Shown here: piece after piece, positions 1-5,467 of the stretch
Layout: the number at the start of each line of letters is the position of its first letter
How positions within the stretch are numbered: position 1 is the stretch's first letter
From: an uncultured Collinsella sp.
GTDB taxonomy: Bacteria; Actinomycetota; Coriobacteriia; Coriobacteriales; Coriobacteriaceae
Direction of reading: 5' to 3'
Assembly: GCA_934654625.1 (NCBI GenBank)
Contig: CAKUGM010000068.1
Coordinates: forward strand, 1-6,597
DNA: 6,597 bases
Position numbers and translations under genes: made by a program
The notes under the pieces: generated by a model
Seen by the model: only the letters and a program-made list of their open reading frames with translations
Databases searched by the model: none
What the model was told of the DNA's origin: nothing

Positions 1-566
1 ACAAGCCCGGCACCAACGTCACGGGCGCTTCCGACCTCACCCCGGTCGCCGAGCAGCTCGAGATGATGCAGAAGGTGCTGCCCGACGTCAAGAAGGTCGG
101 CCTGCTTTACTGCACCGCCGAGTCCAACTCCGACGTCCAGATCAAGGCCGCCAAAGAGGAACTCGACAAGCTTGGCATCGAGTACGATGACTTCACCGTC
201 TCCAGCTCCAACGAGATCCAGTCCGTGGTCGAGTCTGCCGTGGGCAAGGTCGACGCACTGTACTCCCCCACCGACAACACCATCGCTGCAGGCGCCGCGC
301 AGGTCGGTCAGATCTGCAAGGAGAACAAGCTCCCGTTCATCGCCGGCGAAGAGGGCATGTGCAACGCCGGCGGCGTGTTCACCCTCTCCATCAACTATGA
401 GGACCTGGGCCGCGCTGCAGGCGAGATGGCCATCAAGATCTTGAAGGGCGAGGCTAAGCCCGAGGATATGGCCATCGAACACCTCTCCACCAAGGACCTG
501 GTCGTCGTGAAGAACGAGGAGATGGCAGAGGCCATCGGCCTTGACCTCTCCGCTCTCGACGCATAA
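1..566 (+). CDS. ABC transporter substrate-binding protein, 5' partial
   Basis: The reading frame is open from base 3 to the TAA at 564-566, giving the last 187 residues; the signal peptide and N-terminal lobe lie outside the window. The visible part opens with PGTNVTGASDLTPVAEQLEM and continues with KKVGLLY, SPTDNTIAAG and the LGRAAGEMAIKIL helix. These are hallmarks of the ABC_sub_bind family (PF04392-like periplasmic-binding fold). Family members are extracytoplasmic, usually lipid-anchored in Gram-positives, and hand ligand to a BPD_transp_2-type permease. Characterised relatives (TrpX-like) are linked to tryptophan or other aromatic/amino-acid uptake, but the ligand cannot be read from this fragment. 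Permease and ATPase genes follow in the same orientation, so this is the first visible gene of a three-gene importer operon. The promoter is upstream of the window. Family call is confident; substrate is unknown. Confidence 0.93.
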   Translation, partial: KPGTNVTGASDLTPVAEQLEMMQKVLPDVKKVGLLYCTAESNSDVQIKAAKEELDKLGIEYDDFTVSSSNEIQSVVESAVGKVDALYSPTDNTIAAGAAQVGQICKENKLPFIAGEEGMCNAGGVFTLSINYEDLGRAAGEMAIKILKGEAKPEDMAIEHLSTKDLVVVKNEEMAEAIGLDLSALDA

Positions 567-605
567 GGTCTGGCGGCGAGCTCGGCTTTCGATTGTCACT
601 ATTTG

Positions 606-641
606 CGCCGCGACGCGCCCGCCCACGGGTCCGTCGCGGCG
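606..641 (+). promoter_or_regulatory. GC-rich intercistronic stem-loop
   Basis: CGCCGCGACG (606-615) is the exact reverse complement of CGTCGCGGCG (632-641), giving a 10-bp perfect stem with a 16-base loop. The loop can form a further CCC/GGG pairing (618-620 with 627-629). It begins 40 bases after the binding-protein stop codon and is followed by TATTTGG rather than a U-run, so it is a poor intrinsic terminator. Such hairpins between binding-protein and permease genes commonly stabilise the upstream mRNA end or lower downstream expression. That role is inferred here. Confidence 0.6.
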
Positions 642-683
642 TATTTGGTATCCCGCGCTATCATTGAGCGGTATTTGTATTTT

Positions 684-725
684 GAGCGCGCCCCTAGAGG
701 AGCGCTCCGACGTAACATAAGGAGG
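684..725 (+). promoter_or_regulatory. Second stem-loop and ribosome binding site ahead of permease
   Basis: GAGCGC (684-689) pairs with GCGCTC (702-707), with an inner CCT/AGG pairing in the loop. A consensus Shine-Dalgarno AAGGAGG (719-725) follows, 8 bases before the permease ATG at 734. The hairpin sits 11 bases before the ribosome site, close enough to affect its accessibility or to be an mRNA processing boundary. No clear -35/-10 pair was seen in the 567-733 spacer, so I favour read-through from the binding-protein gene. Confidence 0.45.
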
Positions 726-733
726 CACATCGC

Positions 734-1657
734 ATGTCCGTCGCATTGCAGGGCGCCATCTCGCAAGGCATCCTCTGGGGCATCATGGTGCTCGGCGTGT
801 TCATCACGTTCCGCCTACTCGACATCCCCGATATGACCGTTGACGGCAGCTTCGCCCTGGGCGGAAGCGTCGTGGCGGTGCTTATCGTCAATGCCCACGT
901 TCACCCCGCTTTGGCAATTCTCGCTGGCATGGTTGCCGGCGGTCTGGCCGGAGCCGTCACGGGAGTGCTCACCACGGTATTTGAGATTCCCGCCATTCTC
1001 GCAGGTATTCTCACCCAGATTTCACTGTGGTCCATCAACCTTCGCATCATGGGCAAGTCGAACACCCCGCTTTTGGCCAACGACACGATCTTCTCCGATG
1101 TGTCCAAGCTGACCGGTTTGCCTCAAAGCACTGTCTCGGCCCTCATGGGCATCATCATCGCGGTTGTCATCGTGATCGCGCTCTATTGGTTCTTTGGCAC
1201 CGAGGTCGGTTCCGCCTTGCGCGCTACCGGCAACAACGAAGATATGATCCGCGCGCTCGGCGTCAACACCAACCGCACCAAGATGATTGCCCTCGTGCTC
1301 TCCAACGCGCTCGTGGGCCTTGCGGGCGGCCTGATCTGCCAGAGCCAGAAGTACGCCGACATCGGCATGGGAACCGGCGCCATCGTCATCGGCCTTGCCG
1401 CCATCGTCATCGGCGAGGTGCTCGGGCGTCTGCTCCCCGGCGGTCTTTCCAAGTTCGGCGCACGCCTTGCGGCCGCCGTCGTGGGCTCCGTGGTTTACTT
1501 CCTTATCCGCGCTTTCGTGCTGCAGATGGGCATGGACGCCAACGACATGAAGCTGCTCTCGGCCATCATCGTCGCGCTTGCCCTGTGCGTCCCCGTTGTC
1601 TGGGAGAAGTACAAACTGCGCAGCTCCTACTCGAGGGGAGATGATCAGGATGCTTAA
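734..1657 (+). CDS. ABC transporter permease (BPD_transp_2-like)
   Basis: A 307-residue membrane protein forming the translocation channel of the importer. The ATG at 734 has AAGGAGG 8 bases upstream. About eight hydrophobic segments are visible, roughly residues 8-28, 39-53, 58-82, 83-100, 134-154, 185-205, 214-262 (two spans) and 273-290. Residues 159-199, containing GSALRATGNN and the ALGVNTNR turn, form the conserved cytoplasmic loop that contacts the ATPase in this family. The early DIPDMTVDGSFALGG (30-44) is typical of permeases partnered with ABC_sub_bind proteins. Length is normal for the family (about 290-310). The last 8 bases overlap the ATPase gene, indicating translational coupling. 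Whether it works as a homodimer is not shown by the sequence but is expected, as there is only one permease gene. Confidence 0.95.
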   Translation: MSVALQGAISQGILWGIMVLGVFITFRLLDIPDMTVDGSFALGGSVVAVLIVNAHVHPALAILAGMVAGGLAGAVTGVLTTVFEIPAILAGILTQISLWSINLRIMGKSNTPLLANDTIFSDVSKLTGLPQSTVSALMGIIIAVVIVIALYWFFGTEVGSALRATGNNEDMIRALGVNTNRTKMIALVLSNALVGLAGGLICQSQKYADIGMGTGAIVIGLAAIVIGEVLGRLLPGGLSKFGARLAAAVVGSVVYFLIRAFVLQMGMDANDMKLLSAIIVALALCVPVVWEKYKLRSSYSRGDDQDA

Positions 1658-2444
1658 GCTCTCTCACGTCAAAAAGACGTTCAACAAGGGAACCGTCACC
1701 GAGAAGCGCGCTCTCACTGGTGTCGACCTTGTTCTTAACGACGGCGACTTCGTTACCGTGATCGGCGGCAACGGCGCTGGCAAGTCAACATTGCTCAACA
1801 TGATCGCCGGCGTGTACCCGCTCGACTCGGGCGTTATCGAGCTCGACGGCAAGGACATCTCGCGCATGACCGAGCCGCAGCGTGCCAAGTACCTGGGCCG
1901 CGTGTTCCAGGACCCCATGCGCGGCACCGCCGCCGACATGCAGATCGTCGAGAACCTGGCGCTCGCCAAACGTCGCGGCCTGCACCGTGGCCTTGCCTGG
2001 GGCGTCACCAAAGAGGAAAAGGCCGAATTCCCGGCGCTCCTCAAGAAGCTTGACCTCGGTCTCGACACGCGCATGGAAGCCAAGGTCGGTCTGCTTTCGG
2101 GTGGCCAGCGCCAGGCCCTCACGCTGCTGATGGCCACGCTCACGCAGCCTAAGCTCCTGCTGCTCGACGAACACACTGCAGCACTCGACCCCAAGACCGC
2201 GTCCAAGGTTCTCAACCTCACCGAAGAGATCGTTGCCGAAAACAACCTCACCACGCTGATGGTCACACACAACATGAACGACGCCATCCGTCTGGGCAAT
2301 CGCCTTATCATGATGCACGAGGGCCACATCATCTACGATGTAGCCGGCGAAGAGAAAAAGTCGCTCACCGTGCCCGACCTGCTGCAGAAGTTCGAAGAGG
2401 TCAGCGGTGGCGAATTTGCCAACGACCGCATGCTGCTAAGCTAA
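1650..2444 (+). CDS. ABC transporter ATP-binding protein
   Basis: A 264-residue cytoplasmic ATPase energising the importer. All nucleotide-binding motifs are intact: Walker A GGNGAGKST (39-47), Q-loop VFQDP (Q87), signature LSGGQ (149-153), Walker B LLLLDE (169-174) followed by the D-loop AALD, and the H-switch histidine VTHN (H207). I chose ATG 1650 rather than ATG 1641: AGGGGAG at 1634-1640 lies 9 bases before 1650 but directly abuts 1641, and the protein then begins MLKLSHVKKTF as relatives do. The open frame back to 1578 is only read-through inside the permease gene. The start overlaps the permease stop (ATGCTTAA), so the two are translationally coupled. The asymmetric pairing of one permease with one ATPase suggests two copies of each per transporter. 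Confidence 0.95.
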   Translation: MLKLSHVKKTFNKGTVTEKRALTGVDLVLNDGDFVTVIGGNGAGKSTLLNMIAGVYPLDSGVIELDGKDISRMTEPQRAKYLGRVFQDPMRGTAADMQIVENLALAKRRGLHRGLAWGVTKEEKAEFPALLKKLDLGLDTRMEAKVGLLSGGQRQALTLLMATLTQPKLLLLDEHTAALDPKTASKVLNLTEEIVAENNLTTLMVTHNMNDAIRLGNRLIMMHEGHIIYDVAGEEKKSLTVPDLLQKFEEVSGGEFANDRMLLS

Positions 2445-2635
2445 TTCAAGCACACATGCGCACCCGCAAGGGACTGCGATTCTAAACAGCCTGTTTTGAA
2501 TTTATTCTCCGAGCCATCCGAGCGTTAGAGTTCCCGCAGGTAGATTGTCTGAGCCTTACGAATGATATACAAAAATCCGAGCTTTTTACTCAATTTAGGA
2601 TATTCGTAGGATATTACAGACCCCCTCTAGGTAAT
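2445..2635. other. Host-prophage junction, AT-richer non-coding spacer
   Basis: No gene or tRNA is visible. The stretch is AT-richer than the genes on either side and holds several short repeats: a 13-base palindrome AAACAGCCTGTTT (2484-2496); TCCGAGC three times (2508, 2517, 2576); AGGATATT twice with an 11-base period (2597-2604 and 2608-2615); and TACGAAT (2557-2563) facing ATTCGTA (2602-2608). It separates the + strand host operon from the terminator of the - strand phage late genes, so a phage attachment site is expected here. The exact core cannot be fixed without the other prophage end. No strong + strand terminator for the ABC operon was found in it. Confidence 0.5.
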
Positions 2636-2669
2636 AAAAAATCCCCTCCCGGCGCAATGCCGAGAGGGG
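2636..2669 (-). terminator. Intrinsic terminator of the phage lysis operon
   Basis: Read on the - strand, CCCCTCTCGGC (2669-2659) pairs with GCCGGGAGGGG (2653-2643), an 11-bp stem with one U-G pair and a 5-base loop, followed by A then six T (2641-2636) and more AT. It lies 12 bases after the stop of the 32-residue membrane peptide. An outer pair of arms (2674-2681 with 2621-2628) encloses it. On the + strand the stem lacks a T-run, so it should stop only phage-direction transcription. Confidence 0.92.
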
Positions 2670-2681
2670 TGAAAGAGGGGG

Positions 2682-2780
2682 CTAATAAACCAACATACCG
2701 CAGCCCGTGGTCACGCAATAGGCGAATACCGCGAGCCATCCCAGGATAGCCAGGATGTAAAGCAAATCTAAGCGCGTCAT
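2682..2780 (-). CDS. Small single-span membrane peptide of the lysis block (32 aa)
   Basis: The ATG at 2780-2778 overlaps the endolysin stop as ATGA, and the frame ends with TAG at 2684-2682. The peptide begins MTRLDLLYILAILGWLAVFA; residues 5-23 form one strongly hydrophobic segment and a short CVTTGCGMLVY tail follows. There is no good Shine-Dalgarno, so expression would depend on coupling to endolysin translation. It is the last gene before the terminator. Plausible roles are an accessory or anti-holin or another envelope-active lysis factor, but I recognise no family. The ATGA overlap, hydrophobicity and position right before the terminator make it more likely real than chance. Confidence 0.6.
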   Translation of the reverse strand: MTRLDLLYILAILGWLAVFAYCVTTGCGMLVY

Positions 2781-3670
2781 TTGAAGAACGACCCGTCATT
2801 GAGCTTGCGCTGCATCGTCTTGATGGTGGGCGATTTCCAGTCGAGCTTGCCGTCCTGCTTGGTGACTCCAGAACCGTGCTTCATGCCCCACGCAATAAGC
2901 GCGTTGATGGTGTCGGGGCCTAGGATGCCGTCTTGCGTAAGTCCGAACTTCTTCTGAATCGGCTTGATAGCGTATGAGCCGGGGTCTTTGCCCTCGGGAT
3001 ATACGAACTCGAAGCACCCGTTGCACCCGGCCAAGCGCCACCTGTGCTTGGGGTTCTGGCGCGAAACGATACCGTCCTTGTATGGGCACCCGGCCTGAAT
3101 CTGGATGGAGCGGGTAGTGTTCTCGCCCCAGATGCCATCGACCGTGATGATATCGTGCGTGGGCCTTACGATAATGGGCGTATCGTCCACCTCGTCGTAG
3201 GGCGGGCGAATGATGTACTGCACCACGCCCCAGCCACGGGTACGGCGCATGACGCGGCCATTGCCCGTGTTGAACTCGATGGTCTGGATACCGACGTTCC
3301 GGCCCAAGTTAAGCTCGACGATACCGACGTGGTCGCTGTAGCTATCATCGTCGATATTGCCGTCCCAGCGGAAAAGCACGATATCGCCCTCTTGGGCGCT
3401 CTTGCGGTCGACCACGCGCTTGGTCTTCTTCGCTGCTTCACGGATAACGCCGCACGCCGCCGTGGGCAGACCGGGGCAAGCCTGCCCGGCCTGGTCGAAA
3501 GACCACGATTGCCCCATGGCGCAAAACGCGATGCCGTTTTGGGCAAGCCACGCCTGCCCCGTCTTGGATGCCAGCCAGCGCCCGTACTTCGTGCCCTGCA
3601 GCGGGTCTTTGTGTCGGTCGTAGCCGATTTCCCCGCGCTCGATTTGGAGCACCTTATTCGCGGTCGACAT
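2777..3670 (-). CDS. Phage endolysin: CHAP hydrolase with C-terminal peptidoglycan-binding-like repeats
   Basis: A 297-residue cell-wall hydrolase that cuts peptidoglycan at the end of infection. The N-terminal half (about 1-158) is a CHAP-type cysteine amidase/endopeptidase: the catalytic Cys50 in IAFCAMGQSW, GDIVLFRWDG (95-104), the catalytic His in SDHVGIVE (H114) and the third polar site in TIEFNTG (E132/N134). It is followed by a WG.VQYIIRPPY strand ending the domain. The C-terminal half (about 170-297) has repeats resembling PG_binding_1: ITVDGIWGENTTRSIQ (175-190), LTQDGILGPDTINAL (244-258) and a final SPTIKTMQRKLNDG helix. No signal peptide is seen, consistent with release through a holin. 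ATG 3670 is chosen because GAGG lies 7 bases upstream; a TTG at 3676 is too close to it. It overlaps the acidic gene upstream by 17 bases. Bond specificity is not predictable from sequence alone. Confidence 0.93.
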   Translation of the reverse strand: MSTANKVLQIERGEIGYDRHKDPLQGTKYGRWLASKTGQAWLAQNGIAFCAMGQSWSFDQAGQACPGLPTAACGVIREAAKKTKRVVDRKSAQEGDIVLFRWDGNIDDDSYSDHVGIVELNLGRNVGIQTIEFNTGNGRVMRRTRGWGVVQYIIRPPYDEVDDTPIIVRPTHDIITVDGIWGENTTRSIQIQAGCPYKDGIVSRQNPKHRWRLAGCNGCFEFVYPEGKDPGSYAIKPIQKKFGLTQDGILGPDTINALIAWGMKHGSGVTKQDGKLDWKSPTIKTMQRKLNDGSFFK

Positions 3671-3806
3671 AATCAACCTCGATTACATCGCAGATATCTT
3701 CTGGACCGTCGGAGTCGTAGCCTTGGCCGTTGTTCCAGCTCAGGGCTTTCTTAAGGCGCTCGACCTCTTCATCGGAAAGCTCTACGGTCTTCTCCTCGTC
3801 GGCCAT
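3654..3806 (-). CDS. Small acidic phage protein of unknown function (50 aa)
   Basis: The ATG at 3806 has a full AAGGAGGT (3820-3813) 6 bases upstream, located inside the 3' end of the holin gene; the longer frame to 3929 is read-through. The 50-residue product starts MADEEKTVELSDEEVERL, with 17 acidic and 5 basic residues (net about -12), a short predicted helix at 10-23 and an acidic C-terminus EVDYVDRE. There is no membrane segment or signal. It sits between holin and endolysin and overlaps the endolysin start by 17 bases, so the two are probably co-translated. I do not recognise a family; a role in lysis timing is possible only from position. Confidence 0.75.
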   Translation of the reverse strand: MADEEKTVELSDEEVERLKKALSWNNGQGYDSDGPEDICDVIEVDYVDRE

Positions 3807-3808
3807 CG

Positions 3809-4042
3809 CTAGACCTCCTTGGTGGATGCGAGCGGGCTTTTGCCGTCCGCCACCTCGGGCAAGCCGCCCACGCTCGTAAGCAGGCTCACGACAGCGGCCA
3901 CGCCGGATACGCTCGCGATTTGAATCCAATCGAGGTCAGTGAAGCCCACAGCTCCCGTGCCGATTAGGGACACTGCCGTCTGCGCTGCCGTCTTGATTGC
4001 GCGGATGCACGCGGCGATTGCCCAAGCCTTGTATTCGTCCAT
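3809..4042 (-). CDS. Phage holin, r1t-type
   Basis: A 77-residue protein that forms lesions in the cytoplasmic membrane to release the endolysin. The pattern AIAACIRAIKTAAQTAVSLI (8-27), then an acidic turn FTDLDW (34-39), then a second span IQIASVSGVAAVVSLLTSVG (40-59) and a short polar tail, matches the Phage_r1t_holin family (AxRAxKTxAQT ... DW ... SVxxxAxxSLLTS). Two membrane segments are evident. The start is ATG 4042 with AAAGGAG (4055-4049) 6 bases upstream; the longer frame to 4114 adds an unrelated arginine-rich leader. It is followed at once by the acidic gene, whose ribosome site it contains, then the endolysin. Length is usual for the family. Confidence 0.92.
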   Translation of the reverse strand: MDEYKAWAIAACIRAIKTAAQTAVSLIGTGAVGFTDLDWIQIASVSGVAAVVSLLTSVGGLPEVADGKSPLASTKEV

Positions 4043-4058
4043 TTGTGACTCCTTTTCT

Positions 4059-4373
4059 CTAGTCGGTCCCGCCCGTGCGAAACCGTGCGTCGCAGTTGTC
4101 CTCGACCCGCTCAACGCGCGTAGATAGGGCCTGTACCTGCTGCTCCACGCGCGTCAACCGCTCTGAGTGGTCATCGAGCTTGCGCGACATCTCACGCACT
4201 GCGTCTCGCGTGTCGCTGCACGTCTCCCAGATGCGGTCCAGGCGGTCTCCCATGCGGGCCTTGTCGGTCACGCCCTCTTTCATGGCGGTCAATCGCCCGA
4301 TCAAAAACGTCGCGACAGCAATCGACGCGCTGATAACCGCCGTTACCTCGGCGGGTGTTACGGTGTGCTGCAT
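4059..4373 (-). CDS. Phage membrane protein with N-terminal span and coiled coil
   Basis: A 104-residue protein starting MQHTVTPAEVTAVISASIAV at ATG 4373, with GGAGGT (4386-4381) 7 bases upstream. One hydrophobic segment (about 8-28) is followed by a charged linker and a heptad-like stretch, RKLDDHSERLTRVEQQVQAL (64-83) continuing to about residue 92, typical of a coiled coil. Small proteins of this build are common just upstream of holins in phages of Gram-positives and are variously labelled hemolysin XhlA-like or holin-associated, but XhlA has its span at the other end, so I do not assign that name. It is the first gene after the internal terminator. The open frame back to 4475 runs into that terminator and is not taken as coding. 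Confidence 0.82.
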   Translation of the reverse strand: MQHTVTPAEVTAVISASIAVATFLIGRLTAMKEGVTDKARMGDRLDRIWETCSDTRDAVREMSRKLDDHSERLTRVEQQVQALSTRVERVEDNCDARFRTGGTD

Positions 4374-4452
4374 CCTCTTCACCTCCCCGCCCTCGTCGCT
4401 TATTTGCCGTCCAAGTGGATTGTCCGTGGCGCGTCCCTCAATGAATCGGCAT

Positions 4453-4481
4453 GAAAAAGGGGCCTGGTCTCCCAAGCCCCT
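4453..4481 (-). terminator. Intrinsic terminator between tail and lysis genes
   Basis: Read on the - strand, AGGGGCTTGG (4481-4472) pairs with CCAGGCCCCT (4467-4458), a 10-bp stem with one U-G pair and a GAGA loop (a stable GNRA tetraloop), followed by TTTT (4457-4454). It lies 26 bases after the stop of the carbohydrate-binding gene. It would end tail-gene transcription and implies that the lysis block has its own promoter or anti-termination. No clear promoter was seen in 4374-4452. Confidence 0.9.
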
Positions 4482-4507
4482 GTGCCTATCGATTGTCTAC
4501 TGCGCGT

Positions 4508-5083
4508 CTACTGCGTGATTTGCTTCCACGCGGATTCGCTGCCGAAAGTTCCCGGCTCGATGGTGTTGCCGTCCATGATGGATTCGTACACCACGCCGTA
4601 CTTCTTGACGCGCTCGCCAACGGCGTAGCTCTTGCCCTGCTGCCATTCCTCCACGTCCGTATCGGTGGAGGTGGAGGGCAAGACAGCCGCCCACCTCTGA
4701 GGGGATGCACCGGGCGCTACCGTGTCGCTGGACGTGTGCGCGGCGATGCACTTGTACAGCTTGCCGTGGTACACGACGCGGTCACCCTGAGCGTAGCAAT
4801 GGCCGTCGCTCTCCCACTCGGGGAAGAGTGCGGGGACCTTGAGCGCATCATCGTCGCTCAGAGACGCGGCCTGCATCTGGGCGAGCGTCGCCGCAGCGTC
4901 CGCCACGGTGCCAACGTCCGGCACGACCGTCCACGTCTGAACGATTTGGGTACCGCTGTCGATGAATCCCATCTGGGCATGGTATCCCGCCGGGATATTC
5001 TCGGGCGCGGTGCTCTCGATAATCGGCACCCCGCCAGTGGTGGTCAACATGACGATGCCGTTTGTCATAGTGCCTGTAAGCAT
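4508..5083 (-). CDS. Phage tail-associated carbohydrate-binding protein, two CBM5/12-like modules
   Basis: A 191-residue protein. The N-terminal part (1-75) carries MTNGIVMLTTTGGVP and a PENIPAGYHAQMGFIDSGTQI stretch typical of small tail/baseplate accessory proteins. Two chitin-binding-like modules follow: the first around 86-131 (PEWESDGHCYAQGDRVVYHG, then LYKCIAAHTS and a closing WA) and the second around 145-187 (EEWQQGKSYAVGERVKKYG, then VVYESIMDGN and AWKQ). Each has the aromatic Y..GDRV / LY.C framework of CBM_5_12. These modules bind beta-linked GlcNAc-type polymers, so a role in attaching virions to the cell wall is likely. The start at 5083 has AAAGGAG (5096-5090) 6 bases upstream. 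It lies directly next to one boundary of the proposed invertible segment and ends 26 bases before the internal terminator. Confidence 0.85.
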   Translation of the reverse strand: MLTGTMTNGIVMLTTTGGVPIIESTAPENIPAGYHAQMGFIDSGTQIVQTWTVVPDVGTVADAAATLAQMQAASLSDDDALKVPALFPEWESDGHCYAQGDRVVYHGKLYKCIAAHTSSDTVAPGASPQRWAAVLPSTSTDTDVEEWQQGKSYAVGERVKKYGVVYESIMDGNTIEPGTFGSESAWKQITQ

Positions 5084-5117
5084 GTAAGGCTCCTTTCGTG
5101 GGGGTTCATATGGGATT

Positions 5118-5465
5118 GTGCTGGCGCGGTACCCGAACGGCGATAGTACGCATTACGTAAATATACAGAGCTGGTCTTCCGGTGCTTTATATGCGCAGCG
5201 TATCGGCAATTACTGCACCTGTATGATTAACGGTTCGGTAAGAACCCCGGCTGCATGGACTGAGGTTGCGATAGGCACACTACCGGAGGAATATCGCCCA
5301 ACTCACTGGTTTATCGCGCCGTTCGTCGTGCAAAATTACGGAGCTGCCTGCGGAGTCATGAACGTTGGAACGAACGGTAACGTCATTATTCAAGGCAAAG
5401 GCGGCAATGGCGGATGGAACTCCACCCAATGGGTATTCGGCAGCGTTTCGTATCCGGTGCCGTAA
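5118..5465 (+). CDS. Inverted, probably silent alternative C-terminus of the tail spike/fibre protein
   Basis: The + strand frame is open from 5088 to the TAA at 5463-5465, but the only usable start is a GTG at 5118 with no proper Shine-Dalgarno; the ATG at 5110 is out of frame. The 115-residue product has no N-terminal domain. It aligns along its length with the C-terminus of the opposite-strand gene 5468-6121: GDSTHYV with ADNTHSV, IGTLPEEYRP with LGNIPAEYAP, GTNGNVIIQGKGG with KTNGRIALSYKGG, and FGSVSYPVP with YGSMTYAL. It is the only + strand frame among the phage genes that looks coding, and its stop is 2 bases from that of its partner. This looks like a receptor-contact cassette waiting to be joined to the shared N-terminus by DNA inversion. 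A degraded duplicate is the main alternative. Confidence 0.7.
   Translation: MLARYPNGDSTHYVNIQSWSSGALYAQRIGNYCTCMINGSVRTPAAWTEVAIGTLPEEYRPTHWFIAPFVVQNYGAACGVMNVGTNGNVIIQGKGGNGGWNSTQWVFGSVSYPVP
5136..5160 (+). repeat. Left inverted repeat, candidate inversion crossover site
   Basis: This 25-base stretch matches the reverse complement of 5785-5809 at 20 of 25 positions, with the consensus AACG-NN-GATA-N-TACGCATT-NN-GTAA and an uninterrupted 8-base TACGCATT core at 5147-5154. It falls where the two C-terminal cassettes begin to align. No clear internal dyad is visible, so the recombinase class is not indicated. Confidence 0.55.
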
Positions 5466-5467
5466 AT

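Noticed and set aside
1664..2332. 222-residue - strand frame opposite the ATPase
   Set aside because: Serine/arginine-rich shadow frame of a gene with all ABC motifs intact.
2484..2497. AAACAGCCTGTTT as terminator for the ABC operon
   Set aside because: The stem would be five mostly A-T pairs with a 3-base loop and an interrupted T tract, too weak to call.
2564..2593. Possible - strand promoter (TTGAGT, 18 bases, TATATC)
   Set aside because: It matches only 4/6 at each box and would transcribe toward the 3' end of the host operon with no gene to serve; AT-rich chance is likely.
3044..3754. 236-residue + strand frame opposite the endolysin
   Set aside because: It is antisense to a clear CHAP endolysin, has low complexity typical of GC-rich shadow frames, and lacks a ribosome site.
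4059..4475. Longer frame extending the membrane/coiled-coil gene to 4475
   Set aside because: The extra start lies inside the terminator hairpin, while ATG 4373 has a well-spaced GGAGGT; the added 34 residues look non-coding.
4451..5146. 231-residue + strand frame opposite the carbohydrate-binding gene
   Set aside because: It is a shadow of the CBM gene, starts within the terminator, and shows no family resemblance.
5341..5465. Diversity-generating retroelement variable region at the cassette end
   Set aside because: No template repeat or reverse transcriptase is in the window, and the two cassettes differ throughout rather than at adenine-linked positions.
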